Assembly (NCBI GenBank): GCA_964550175.1
Contig: CAZJXP010000001.1
Location: forward strand, 905,453-969,452
Length of the DNA: 64,000 nucleotides
From: DSQK01 sp964550175
GTDB taxonomy: Archaea > Nanobdellota > Nanobdellia > Woesearchaeales > ARS49
Direction: 5' to 3'
The notes beneath the pieces are model-generated. The model was not told where the DNA came from, did not search any database, and worked only from the letters and a program-made list of their open reading frames with translations. This document shows positions 1-8,347 of the stretch, piece by piece (positions within the stretch are counted from its first letter, which is position 1; the number at the start of each line of letters is the position of its first letter). The position numbers and the translations under genes were made by a program.

Positions 1-2
1 TT

Positions 3-3000
3 TTGAGAAAATTTAATTCTGTATTTGTTATGATGATGCTTGCACTTTCAGTGGTGCCGGCAGCGTTTGCTGATTCATTGGGTCCGAATGTCGCTTCAAC
101 AGCGTCAGAAGGTCCCAGCGCGCCTGCCTGGTCTTTCCCGAGCAACGCAATCGGTAGTGATGATGTATACACAACGACTCCTTTGTTCGTTGGTAACACC
201 TCAAACTATCTCTATTTGACGGGCTTTGATTTCGCGATTCCGAGCGATGTAACCATTGACGGAATTGTCGTTTCTATTGAACGTTCGCGAGATGGCGGAG
301 ATCCGCCAGTCGTTCATGACGCATCAGTGCGACTCATGAAGGGCGGCGCTATGACTGGCGACAACAAGGCAACGTCAACGTCTTGGCCTCAAGCTGCAAC
401 TATTGGTGATTTGTCAGAAGACCACGGTGCGGTTGATGACTTGTGGGGAACTACGTGGACTCCGGCAGAAATCAACGCAGCCGGATTCGGCGTCGCGATT
501 TCCGCATTCCGAGAAGCAGGCGGCACAACGGGCACGAGATTGGCCCGGATTGATGATGTTAATATTGTCGTTTCATTCACTGATGCTGCGGCACCGGATG
601 CTTCATTCTCAGCCGATCCGACTTCAGTTGATGAAGCAGATACGGTTGACTTTGACGCAAGCGCGTCCACTGATAATGTTGCAATTGCAACGTACGATTG
701 GGACTTCGGCGATGGAACAGTTCTGCTCGATGGCGGAGCCACCCCGTCTCACACGTACGATGACGATGACGACGATGACAGTTACACGGTAACATTAACG
801 GTCACTGACACGAGCGACAATACTGATGAAACAACGATGGACATCGAGGTTTCAAACACGAACCCGTTGTTGTCAGTAACGACTGATCCGACCGGCGAAA
901 CAACCACGACAAGCGATTTGTCCTGCTTGCAAGAAAGCAGCGATGCCGCGGGCGAAAACGACCCGCTTGACGTGAGCTACCAGTGGTCTGAAGACCTGGT
1001 CGAGATTGACGGCGAGACGTCTGACACATTAGATGACGCTTTGACGACCAAGGGACACACGTACACGTGTGAAGTCACGGTTACGGATGATGACGGCGGC
1101 GAAACAAGCCTGCCTGCGTCAGTTGACGTCATAAACACCGCGGTTGTTGTCGAGGTATTATCCCCTGACGATGACGTGTATGATGTAAGCGGAGATCCCG
1201 ATGACCTTGAGCATTGGTCGGGCGAACAAGATATCGTTTTCACGACTGATGATGCGGATGACGACCCGCTGGATCTTAATGTCTATGTGGGAAGTTCAGA
1301 AACTCCCGCGTGCGACAACGATGAAGAAAACGAAATTACTGATGTTATTTTTGGCGAAGGCACCTACACCTGCGTTGTAGATACTGCGGTCTACTATGAT
1401 GATGAGTACACAGTACTTGTGACTGCGTATGATGGCGATGAAGAAGGCAGCGGTTCTGCCGAAGTGTTGTTTGACAACACCGCGCCGGAATTCGACGAAT
1501 ACTCATCCATTGATACGGAAACGGATGTTGCGCCCTTGAGCGTTTCATTCGCAACTCCAACCGCAACCGATGAGATGGACTCGGCACCCGAGATTGCCTG
1601 CTCTCGCGAATCAGGCGACTCGTTCGATTTCGGCACCACGGTTGTTGAATGCACCGCGACTGATGACACGGGCAATGTCGGCGAAATGTCGTTTGAAATA
1701 ACAGTAGGCCACACCCCGGTTGTAGAAATCCTCTCTCCGATAGACACGGACGACTGGAGCGGAACGCACGAGGTCGTCTTCACGGCAACGGACGCGGACG
1801 ACGATGAGCTTTCATTGGAAGTCACGCTCGGAATTGCAGAAGAAGACGTGTTGTGCGACAACGACGAAGAAACCATCGCACCTGACATCAGCTATGATGA
1901 GGAATCCGGCGAGTATTCGTGCGAACTCGACACGACAACGCGTTCGGATGGCGACGCATACATCGATGTGACTGCGGATGACGGCCGCGACGGCGGAGAA
2001 TTTGAGGATGAGGTCGATTTCACCATTGACAACACGCAACCCGAATCGTGGTTCACCGACTGGGACGACCCGGCAATCGGCGAAGTCACGTTCTACGGAA
2101 GCTCAAGCGACGAAACGTCTGATGTAACTGGAGTTGAAGTCCAGGTCGATGACGGCGAATGGCTGCCGGCAACGTGCGACTTCATTATTGAAGCTGAAGA
2201 CACCGACTGCTCATCCTGGTACTTTGACTGGACGGCACCGGCAGAAGACGGCGTTGAGCACACGTTCAGGTCCCGAGCGACCGACAGCGCCGATGTTCCG
2301 AATGTCGAGGACGACTTCTGGAATGATTGGGAAGCGCGTTGGGAAGAGGAAGATATTGACGAAGTCAATGAGCTTTCAGCAACGGTAGAAACTCTTCCGA
2401 CCGTGACTTCGGTCGTAACGGCAGACACAAACGGCAACCAACGAATCGACCGTCTTGTCGTGACGTTCGACGAAGCGATTAATGACTCTAAGCTTGACGA
2501 GTTAACCGCAGATGGCTGGGACGTCTACGACACTGATGGCGAAAACATCACTGCAGATTATGTTTCCGAATCAGTGATCACTGGCGATGTTGTCAACGAC
2601 AACATTCTGTGGGTCAACGTTGATGAAATCGGAACTGATGACGGCGATGTGACTCCGTGGATAAGTTACTCACAGGAAGCAGCAGAGGGTTGCGGTGATT
2701 GTAGCACCCACGACCTCTCAGGAGGCCTTGAGCTTGAAGACGGTGAATGGGAAGCGACCGATGGATTCAGCCCTCCCGCGCCTGAAGGCGGCAGCGGAGG
2801 CGGCCGTAGCGGCGGTGGTGGCGGTGGCGGAAGCAGCGGAAGTACTCAGCCAGTCGTAGAAACAACTGAAACTGATGAAGAAGTCCCTGACTTGCCCATC
2901 ACGACAACGTCAGACGCAGGAACTGAAACCCCAACGGGCGAAGAAACTGACGGTGGCAGCGGTTTGACCGACATCACCGGCGGAGCAATCCTTGAAGAAG

Positions 3001-3140
3001 ACAACGGCGGAGCGTTCGACGCGATTACCGGAGCCTTCACGGGACAGGGAAGCGCAGGCTTCTGGTGGCTGCTGTTGCTGATACTCGCGTTGATCGCGGG
3101 CTTCGGCTACTGGGGCTACAAGAAGTACAACCAGCCGTAA
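3..3140 (+). CDS. large acidic PKD/Ig-like cell-surface protein
   Basis: Predicted secreted, membrane-anchored surface protein of 1045 residues. It opens with a signal peptide (residues 1 to about 23, cleavage after AFA), has a PKD domain at about 200-285 with the usual YDWDFGDG motif, then several Ig-like or HYR-like beta domains, a Gly/Ser-rich linker near 935-960 and a C-terminal transmembrane helix (FWWLLLLILALIAGFGYWGY) followed by a short basic tail. It is extremely rich in Asp and Glu, including seven Asp in a row inside the PKD domain, which suggests calcium binding or salt adaptation. The start used is TTG at base 3; with only two bases upstream, a start outside the window cannot be excluded. 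A role in adhesion or envelope structure is inference. Confidence 0.8.
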   Translation: MRKFNSVFVMMMLALSVVPAAFADSLGPNVASTASEGPSAPAWSFPSNAIGSDDVYTTTPLFVGNTSNYLYLTGFDFAIPSDVTIDGIVVSIERSRDGGDPPVVHDASVRLMKGGAMTGDNKATSTSWPQAATIGDLSEDHGAVDDLWGTTWTPAEINAAGFGVAISAFREAGGTTGTRLARIDDVNIVVSFTDAAAPDASFSADPTSVDEADTVDFDASASTDNVAIATYDWDFGDGTVLLDGGATPSHTYDDDDDDDSYTVTLTVTDTSDNTDETTMDIEVSNTNPLLSVTTDPTGETTTTSDLSCLQESSDAAGENDPLDVSYQWSEDLVEIDGETSDTLDDALTTKGHTYTCEVTVTDDDGGETSLPASVDVINTAVVVEVLSPDDDVYDVSGDPDDLEHWSGEQDIVFTTDDADDDPLDLNVYVGSSETPACDNDEENEITDVIFGEGTYTCVVDTAVYYDDEYTVLVTAYDGDEEGSGSAEVLFDNTAPEFDEYSSIDTETDVAPLSVSFATPTATDEMDSAPEIACSRESGDSFDFGTTVVECTATDDTGNVGEMSFEITVGHTPVVEILSPIDTDDWSGTHEVVFTATDADDDELSLEVTLGIAEEDVLCDNDEETIAPDISYDEESGEYSCELDTTTRSDGDAYIDVTADDGRDGGEFEDEVDFTIDNTQPESWFTDWDDPAIGEVTFYGSSSDETSDVTGVEVQVDDGEWLPATCDFIIEAEDTDCSSWYFDWTAPAEDGVEHTFRSRATDSADVPNVEDDFWNDWEARWEEEDIDEVNELSATVETLPTVTSVVTADTNGNQRIDRLVVTFDEAINDSKLDELTADGWDVYDTDGENITADYVSESVITGDVVNDNILWVNVDEIGTDDGDVTPWISYSQEAAEGCGDCSTHDLSGGLELEDGEWEATDGFSPPAPEGGSGGGRSGGGGGGGSSGSTQPVVETTETDEEVPDLPITTTSDAGTETPTGEETDGGSGLTDITGGAILEEDNGGAFDAITGAFTGQGSAGFWWLLLLILALIAGFGYWGYKKYNQP

Positions 3141-3164
3141 TTAATTCTTTTTTTCTTTTTTTTC
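3141..3164 (+). terminator. T-rich transcription terminator
   Basis: Two long T runs (3148-3163, broken by one C) follow directly after the stop codon of the surface protein gene. Archaeal RNA polymerase terminates at such oligo-T tracts. Confidence 0.6.
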
Positions 3165-3466
3165 AAATTTTTCTAAAATTTGATTAAATTCCTTCTCGTT
3201 CAAATTCCTGAAGCGAAGAAATAGGATGCTTGCTTCGCAAGCATAGTTAAGACCCTTCCCTCGTTTTCACGAAGTCGGAACACGTCAGTTCTTAGAACAG
3301 ATTGCGCAAATCAAACTCGACCTTTCGTGCGGCGCGTGGCGCCGGCAAGCCTCAGCTTGCGCGGCCTGTCACGAGCGCCGCCAGTGCAACAACCAATATT
3401 TCCTGACTATTTGACTATCTCAGAAGAGTGACAAATGTTCTTAAAGCGTTCTCGCTCAGAGTATAT
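3165..3466. other. intergenic region with hairpins
   Basis: No convincing gene. It holds a perfect 8-bp hairpin with a 3-base loop (3226-3244, arms ATGCTTGC and GCAAGCAT) and a GC-rich stretch around 3325-3390 with a further small stem (GCAAGC and GCTTGC). A TATA-like box (CTTAAAG, about 3440-3446) precedes the next gene. Confidence 0.5.
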
Positions 3467-4276
3467 ATGGCCGAATTCACGATTAAGTCCCGTCACAATC
3501 CTGCCGTAACGCTCTACAGCAAAGACGACCGGGAATTGGCCCACAAGTTCGCGCAGCGAATCTACAAGGAGTTCGGGAACTTCCTCAAGGCCGTTGTCAT
3601 CTTTGGCTCTGCCGCAACGCGAGAAAAACGTTCGGCTTCGAGCGACATCGACATCCTTGTTGTCGTAGATGACGTAACCATAGAATTAGCCCACGAAACC
3701 ATCACCGCGTATAGAATCATCACGGAAAAGATCGTCGCGGACATTTCGCCGCGGTTCCACATCACAACCTTGCGATTAACCAGCTTCTGGGAATACGTCC
3801 GAGCGGGCGACCCGGTAGGAATAAACATTCTCCGAGATGGACTGGCGCTCATGGACACCGGCTTCTTCGAACCATTGCAATTGTTGTTGCAGCAAGGCCG
3901 CATACGGCCGAGCCAGGAAAGCATCTGGACCTACTACATGCGAGCTCCGACAACGCTGCATAACAGCAAATGGCACCTGTTGCAGGCGACATTAGACCTC
4001 TACTGGGCGGCAATAGACTCAGCCCACGCGGCGTTGATGACCTTGGGAGAAATCCCTCCGAGCCCGGACCACGTCGCGGACTTATTGGAAGCGAAATTAG
4101 TCAAAAACAAGCTCCTCGAACCGCAGTACACCCATACATTCAGGATGCTTTACAGTTTAAGCAAGATGATCGTCCACCGCGAACTCAAGGAAATCAAGGG
4201 CGAAGAGTACACCAAGTACGCATTGATGGCGGAAGACTTCGTGAACAGGATGCGGAAGATTGTCGAGAAGAAGTAG
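3467..4276 (+). CDS. nucleotidyltransferase (MNT) with C-terminal HEPN-like helical domain
   Basis: The N-terminal half carries a minimal nucleotidyltransferase fold: the motif GSAATREKRSASSDID is the GS...DxD signature with 11 intervening residues, followed by a hydrophobic strand ILVVV. The C-terminal 110 residues are helical and resemble HEPN or nucleotidyltransferase-substrate-binding domains (YWAAIDSAHAALMTLGE), although a clear Rx4-6H motif is not seen. In MntA/HepT systems these two parts are separate antitoxin and toxin proteins. I chose ATG 3467 because a TATA-like box lies about 25 bases upstream; a GTG at 3428 would add 13 residues. Function as a single-chain pair is inference; a housekeeping nucleotidyltransferase is equally possible. 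Confidence 0.7.
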   Translation: MAEFTIKSRHNPAVTLYSKDDRELAHKFAQRIYKEFGNFLKAVVIFGSAATREKRSASSDIDILVVVDDVTIELAHETITAYRIITEKIVADISPRFHITTLRLTSFWEYVRAGDPVGINILRDGLALMDTGFFEPLQLLLQQGRIRPSQESIWTYYMRAPTTLHNSKWHLLQATLDLYWAAIDSAHAALMTLGEIPPSPDHVADLLEAKLVKNKLLEPQYTHTFRMLYSLSKMIVHRELKEIKGEEYTKYALMAEDFVNRMRKIVEKK

Positions 4277-4320
4277 TTCTGAGCGATAGCCATTTAAAGC
4301 CTCATTCCGTCATCAAACCC

Positions 4321-4902
4321 ATGAGGACCTTCATTTTACGCGCAAGAAAATCAGTCACGAAGCCGTTCGACTTGGACGACCTCTCCGCCGCGGGTAGGAT
4401 GGAAATCGTCTGCGCCTGCATCAGCAACGCATTGTGGGTGTCGAACAACGTCCGCCAAGACACGATAATCCACGTTGTCTTGGAAGGCCCGCCAATTCCG
4501 CCCGTCACCATAACATTTTCGGGCAACGACATCAAAAACTTAACCGTAGACGAACGGGGAATCGCGGACTTGATAAATAACGCCCTCAGGAAAGCCGCGA
4601 AGATGGATGGCATAACCAAGGTCTCGCCCGGCATCACCGTCCAAAAGAAGAGCTTTGAGGCGCTCGTTAAGGACGCCGTCAAGACGAGCACGGTGTATTA
4701 TTTGCATCCGAAAGGCAAAGACGTCCTAGAAATCGAGTTCAAGAACGACGTCACGTTCGTGTTCGGCGACTACATCGGCATGCCGGACAAGTCCGAATCG
4801 TTCTTGGACAACGTCGGCGCGGAAAAGGCCACTGTCGGTCCGGTAACGTTATTCGCGAGCCAGTGCATCACGCTCGCGCACAATGCATTGGACAGGATAT
4901 AA
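4321..4902 (+). CDS. trmY: tRNA (pseudouridine(54)-N(1))-methyltransferase TrmY
   Basis: Archaeal SPOUT-class methyltransferase that turns pseudouridine 54 of the tRNA T loop into N1-methylpseudouridine using S-adenosylmethionine. Family features seen: N-terminal MRTFILRARK, FDLDDLSAAGRMEIVCACI, then VDERGIADLINNAL and the C-terminal knot region with GDYIGMP and FASQCITLAHNALDRI. The length (193 residues) matches the family. The longer open frame upstream is only the shadow of the nucleotidyltransferase gene, which ends 44 bases before; the conserved N terminus fixes ATG 4321 as the start. Confidence 0.9.
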   Translation: MRTFILRARKSVTKPFDLDDLSAAGRMEIVCACISNALWVSNNVRQDTIIHVVLEGPPIPPVTITFSGNDIKNLTVDERGIADLINNALRKAAKMDGITKVSPGITVQKKSFEALVKDAVKTSTVYYLHPKGKDVLEIEFKNDVTFVFGDYIGMPDKSESFLDNVGAEKATVGPVTLFASQCITLAHNALDRI

Positions 4903-4935
4903 AAGCTTAAATATCGTCGCGCGGCTGATTTTCTC

Positions 4936-5364
4936 ATGGTCTCAACGACTTTAGATGCAAAGCTCGTCACGCGCGAAGAACAGATAGCGATTGCGCGCGA
5001 CATCACGCGAAAGGTCGAGTCCCGAGAGGCAATCCAATCGCGAATGTACTTGCGCGAAACGTTGCAGCCGAAAAACTATTACGTCGGCGCGGCAGCGAAA
5101 GAAAATAAGCCCATCTTCACCAAGCTCATCAAAATTCAAGACGACCTTTCGTTCGACCCGAGCAAGAAGGACCATTTCGGAAAAGCTCCGGCAGCCAACG
5201 TCTACGCAGTAAACCACCTTGCGATCCCGTTGACGCCAGAAACGATGGCGTGGGCAGAAAAAGGAAATCTTCCTGATGCGTTCATCGGGCTGCACAAGGA
5301 GAAAGCGTCAACGCAAATAGTGGGAAGTCGAGAGCTCACGCATTATGTGAGTTCGTATAATTAA
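4936..5364 (+). CDS. hypothetical protein
   Basis: Unrecognised soluble protein of 142 residues without signal peptide or membrane segment. It begins with a charged helical region (REEQIAIARDITRKVESRE) and continues with a mixed, probably globular part. A TATA-like element (GCTTAAATA, about 4904-4912) lies about 25-30 bases before ATG 4936, which supports a leaderless transcript separate from trmY, 33 bases upstream. No function can be assigned. Confidence 0.6.
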   Translation: MVSTTLDAKLVTREEQIAIARDITRKVESREAIQSRMYLRETLQPKNYYVGAAAKENKPIFTKLIKIQDDLSFDPSKKDHFGKAPAANVYAVNHLAIPLTPETMAWAEKGNLPDAFIGLHKEKASTQIVGSRELTHYVSSYN

Positions 5365-5406
5365 TCATCTCGTTATTTTACGTTGCAAATCTTATGCGCT
5401 AGAAAT

Positions 5407-5532
5407 TTACTTTCTGTTTCTGAACGAAATCAAACAAGATTCCTTAATCCAGCAGGTCGGGCAATCCGCTATGAGATCGTGCTTCTTTCCGAAGCACGGG
5501 TCGTTCGCGAGCTTGATCATCTTCACTGACAT
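5407..5532 (-). CDS. small four-cysteine protein (41 aa)
   Basis: A 41-residue open frame with four cysteines (PCFGKKHDLIADC, CPTC, ESC), a spacing compatible with a small metal-binding site. Support beyond length: an AAGGAG ribosome-binding site just before the ATG (about 5535-5540) and a TATA box (5553-5560, TATATAAA-like on this strand) about 25 bases upstream. The protein is not recognised. It sits alone between the 142-residue hypothetical gene and a dispersed repeat. Confidence 0.6.
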   Translation of the reverse strand: MSVKMIKLANDPCFGKKHDLIADCPTCWIKESCLISFRNRK

Positions 5533-5587
5533 AACTCCTTTATCGACGGAGGGTATATAAATCTTCTCGTCAGAATGCGTTTCCCTT

Positions 5588-5684
5588 TACGTTGCTGACC
5601 CCGGCAGATTTTGTCGTAGTAGTGCATCAATTTTTGAAATAATCGAACTAACGAAACAAAACGTGCCGGCGCGAACCAACGTTA
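5588..5684 (+). repeat. dispersed intergenic repeat, copy A
   Basis: Member of a repeat family in this window. It begins TACGTTGCTGACCCCGGCAG, continues with GATTTTG, and ends with AACGAAACAAAACG followed by CCGGCGCGAACCAACGT. The last 17 bases are identical to copy D at 49.6 kb. It lies just beyond the stop codon of the HAD phosphatase gene. Confidence 0.7.
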
Positions 5685-5693
5685 AGGTAACTC

Positions 5694-6368
5694 TTAGAAC
5701 ATCGTGATGAGCTTGACCAAATGGTTCGTATCCTCGAGCGAAGGAACGACGATATCTGCGCCCGCATCAACTAATTCAGTTAGAGAATATTTCCCCGTCG
5801 CGACCGCGAGGGTTATTGCGCCGCCGTCCTTGCCCGCGATAACATCTCTGGGCGTGTCGCCGATGACGATTGCGTTGTCATACACTAATCCTTTTTCGTT
5901 CGCGCGTGTTTGCGCAAGCTTAACCAATTCGGAACGAACATCGTGTTCGCTGCCGAAGGCTCCGACTTTGATGAATCTGCCTAATTTTGCGCGATCGAGT
6001 TTCGTGTAGCCAATGTTTCGGCAGTTTCCGGTGACGACGCCCTGATGCGCGCGTCCTTCTAACCGGTACAAGAGATCAGCGACGCCTGGCAAGACGTGCA
6101 ATTCTTCCTTCGCAAAATAAGTAGCAAACGTTCGCTCCAGGAGACTGATGCAGTCCGGAAGAACGTCATCGATGAACGCGTCCGGAACACCATATTGGCG
6201 AGCGATGGATTGAATGATTGCTCGATCGGTCCAGCCCGGATACTGCGTCATGTCGTGGTTATCAATGTCGATGCCGTAGACGTTGCCGATTGCGTGCTTG
6301 AACGCGCCGTTGTGCGCCTTCGTGTTATCCAGCAGCGTGCCGTCGATGTCGAACAGTGCGAGGTTCAT
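5694..6368 (-). CDS. HAD-family hydrolase (phosphoglycolate phosphatase-like)
   Basis: HAD superfamily phosphatase of 224 residues. Motif I is FDIDGTLLDN (nucleophile Asp7, acid Asp9), motif II is the VVTGN segment, and motif IV is GDTPRDV near residue 170. The helical cap between motifs I and II resembles phosphoglycolate phosphatase and beta-phosphoglucomutase-like enzymes, so a small phosphorylated metabolite is the likely substrate, but the exact one cannot be read from the sequence. A TATA box (TTTATAAA, 6390-6399) about 25 bases upstream of ATG 6368 suggests a leaderless message. Confidence 0.85.
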   Translation of the reverse strand: MNLALFDIDGTLLDNTKAHNGAFKHAIGNVYGIDIDNHDMTQYPGWTDRAIIQSIARQYGVPDAFIDDVLPDCISLLERTFATYFAKEELHVLPGVADLLYRLEGRAHQGVVTGNCRNIGYTKLDRAKLGRFIKVGAFGSEHDVRSELVKLAQTRANEKGLVYDNAIVIGDTPRDVIAGKDGGAITLAVATGKYSLTELVDAGADIVVPSLEDTNHLVKLITMF

Positions 6369-6442
6369 GCTCTTTTGTCGTCGGCAGACCGTTTATAAAT
6401 CTTGTGCTCATTTGGTCCAAATGACTCACCATTTGATAGCGA

Positions 6443-6490
6443 ACGAGACTCACGGGATTTGCAATCCCGTAAATCAACTATTGTTCTCGT
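6443..6490 (-). other. structured hairpin resembling a tRNA-Cys anticodon arm
   Basis: An 8-bp perfect stem (ACGGGATT and AATCCCGT, 6452-6470) is nested inside a second pairing (ACGAGA 6443-6448 with TCTCGT 6485-6490). Read on the minus strand, a 7-base loop TTGCAAA would show the anticodon GCA. No T arm or acceptor stem can be found on either strand, so this is not a functional tRNA by eye. It lies just after the lamin-tail gene and may act as a 3' structure or be a tRNA remnant. Confidence 0.4.
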
Positions 6491-6492
6491 GC

Positions 6493-7704
6493 TCATTTCG
6501 TCTCCTTCGCGCCGATGGTTACTGAACCAACGTATTTTCCCGCAGCAATGTCGGGCACAATAATGGAAAGACTCAAAGGAGCGGTTTCGCCAGGGAATAA
6601 ACGGGTTTTTACGGTTTGCGCGGCCGTCTTGAGCGTTTTTGTTACGTTCCCGAGGGTGAATGAGATCTTCGACAACGGAAACTTTTTCGTTTCGATTTCC
6701 GGCGCAACCGCGCTCAGGACGATATCTATCGGAACGTTGCCGTTGTTCTGCACGGTGGGGCTGTTGGTCGCAAGATCATCGTCGCCGGTCATTTCCGAAA
6801 CCGTGCCGGGACTAAGTTTGGCGAGCTTCAGCGAGGCAAAATCAAGCCCAATCGAAACCAGTTTCGGAACCGTGATTGACCGGTTCGTTGTCATCTCCGT
6901 CGTGCCGTTCGTCGCAATAAACGCCACTAGGTATTCGTCCGGCGCCTGTGTGAACGGGATTTTCAACAATGCGGTGTGGGTGAGGCCGTCGGCAGTCTCC
7001 AACTCGAACGAACGGTTGAACGCGAACAACGTGACGTCCGAAACAGCAGTTGTCACCAGCTTCACCGGAACGATGCCGCCGACACCGGGAGTGAGGCTCA
7101 CGCCTGTTGCGATTGAGACCTCGCTGATGGACAATCGGTCGCTCGGCTCAACGTCTAACTCGATCGGCACTTCTGGTCCAATTGCGACGACGAACGAGGG
7201 CTCTGATGCAACAAAATCAAGCGAGTTGTCATCCGTGTCATATTTGCGGCGGAGGCTTTGGTTCTCGCTTACGCCACCGTGCGGCGTCCCTTCGAACAAA
7301 CCGGAGCCGATGCCTGACGATGATCCCCAACCGACCGCGTAAATTATCGTGCCGTTCGCGTTCTTCAAAGCGATGCCAGCATCGGTGTTGTACAGCGTTA
7401 TGGCCTCTTCGTGGTCCGCTGAAGGCAAGGATGGGTCTTTGGTCGCTTCCCAGCCGATGTCGGCAATTATGTAGCTTTCCTGCGGCCCTAATGAGGTGTT
7501 AACGGGGATTTTGGCGTCAATAACGGCCGCTTCGGACTGCAATGTCCAACTTGAGATATCAATGGTGTCATTGCTCGGATTGAATAGCATAACAGCTTCT
7601 CCGCCGGACTCAGAAACCGGGTCATAGAGGACCTCTTGAATGATGACTTGGGCGCTGACGAGAGGAATTGAAACCAGCAGAAGCCCCATAGTGAATAATT
7701 TCAT
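6493..7704 (-). CDS. secreted lamin-tail-domain protein
   Basis: 403-residue secreted protein. Signal peptide MKLFTMGLLLVSIPLVSA is followed by a lamin-tail (LTD) domain at about 20-135 (VIIQEVLYDPVSESGGEAVML, DISSWTL, a conserved pattern of this beta domain) and two further beta-sandwich regions of the CARDB/NEW3 kind. There is no obvious C-terminal membrane anchor. The start codon overlaps the stop of the upstream RelE-like gene (ATGA), so it may be translated together with the toxin gene; this is an odd pairing. Confidence 0.75.
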   Translation of the reverse strand: MKLFTMGLLLVSIPLVSAQVIIQEVLYDPVSESGGEAVMLFNPSNDTIDISSWTLQSEAAVIDAKIPVNTSLGPQESYIIADIGWEATKDPSLPSADHEEAITLYNTDAGIALKNANGTIIYAVGWGSSSGIGSGLFEGTPHGGVSENQSLRRKYDTDDNSLDFVASEPSFVVAIGPEVPIELDVEPSDRLSISEVSIATGVSLTPGVGGIVPVKLVTTAVSDVTLFAFNRSFELETADGLTHTALLKIPFTQAPDEYLVAFIATNGTTEMTTNRSITVPKLVSIGLDFASLKLAKLSPGTVSEMTGDDDLATNSPTVQNNGNVPIDIVLSAVAPEIETKKFPLSKISFTLGNVTKTLKTAAQTVKTRLFPGETAPLSLSIIVPDIAAGKYVGSVTIGAKETK

Positions 7705-7940
7705 TTGTACATCCTCCCTCTATTTTCAAGAACGCGCACAAACACAACATTTTCCTCAACATCACAGAGTGCTCGATAGTCACCTATCCTGAGCTTGTAG
7801 CAGTCGCCTTCAAAATGTTCGAGAACCTTGAACGGGTCTTTAAGCGCATCGAGTCCTTTGCGAAGACGTTCTCGAATATGCTTATCCTGTTTTTGCAAGA
7901 ACTTGCTCGCTTGCGGGCTCAGAACGACGTTATGCGTCAT
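7701..7940 (-). CDS. relE: RelE/ParE-family toxin
   Basis: 79-residue protein of the RelE/ParE superfamily, typically ribosome-dependent mRNA interferases. Family pattern seen: LSPQASKFLQKQDKHIRERL helices, then DPFKVLEHFEGDCYKLRIGDYRALCDV and the final strand VVFVRVLENRGRMYK, with the usual basic and aromatic residues (R52, R55, R75). It overlaps the upstream antitoxin gene by 11 bases and is followed by the lamin-tail gene with a 4-base overlap. Confidence 0.85.
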   Translation of the reverse strand: MTHNVVLSPQASKFLQKQDKHIRERLRKGLDALKDPFKVLEHFEGDCYKLRIGDYRALCDVEENVVFVRVLENRGRMYK

Positions 7941-8088
7941 CGAGACTCACGTACGAGGAACGCGGCTGTTTCCGCGCGTTTGCAAGCTCCTTCTTCGCCC
8001 AAGGCGTGAGCTTGCCCTCTGAGAGGATGCGCTTAATCACGGCAACGTCCTGTTGCAGCTTTTGCACGTCCTCCTTAAGTAGTCTCAT
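7930..8088 (-). CDS. RelB-like antitoxin
   Basis: Small protein (about 52 residues from ATG 8088) preceding a RelE-type toxin and overlapping it, the classic antitoxin position. The N-terminal helix (MRLLKEDVQKLQQDVAVIKR) is coiled-coil-like and the C-terminal part is basic and flexible, suited to wrap the toxin. I prefer ATG 8088 to the upstream ATG at 8130 because a TATA box (ATATAAAT, 8112-8119) sits 24-31 bases upstream of 8088 and would lie inside the longer frame. Confidence 0.7.
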   Translation of the reverse strand: MRLLKEDVQKLQQDVAVIKRILSEGKLTPWAKKELANARKQPRSSYVSLDDA

Positions 8089-8246
8089 GCTCTTGGGCGA
8101 GTCATTTTGGGATATAAATGTTGCGTCCATGCCCCAAGAAAAGAGTTTTCTTTTTAGGTGTCTTTCTAAGAAAAAACCGGAAACCTTGCGGAAAAAGCGG
8201 AAGAATTGCGGATGCGAGTTTGCTCTGGTTTTAAACGAATTCCATT

Positions 8247-8331
8247 ACGTTGCTGACCCCTGCAGATTTTGAGTTAGCGTTAGGTCGTAGATAATCAGTG
8301 CCGAAACTCGACCAATCTGGGCGGTAAAAAG
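8247..8331 (+). repeat. dispersed intergenic repeat, copy B
   Basis: Near full-length family member: ACGTTGCTGACCCCTGCAG, then GATTTTGAGTTAGCGTTAGG and, at the end, CCAATCTGGGCGGTAAAAAG. It aligns along its whole length with copy E in inverse orientation. It lies between the antitoxin promoter and the stop codon of the 8348-8677 gene. Confidence 0.8.
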
Positions 8332-8347
8332 AAACGAAAAAGGAAAA

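Noticed and set aside
2810..2850. Short GGC/GGT-rich tract as a possible CRISPR or tandem repeat locus
   Set aside because: It encodes the Gly/Ser linker of the surface protein; no regular repeat-spacer pattern exists.
3970..4320. In-frame extension of trmY into the nucleotidyltransferase gene
   Set aside because: The family N terminus starts at ATG 4321; the upstream part is the shadow of the previous gene.
6421..6500. Functional tRNA-Cys or tRNA-Ala gene
   Set aside because: Only an anticodon-like arm is present; no T arm, D arm or acceptor stem pairs on either strand.
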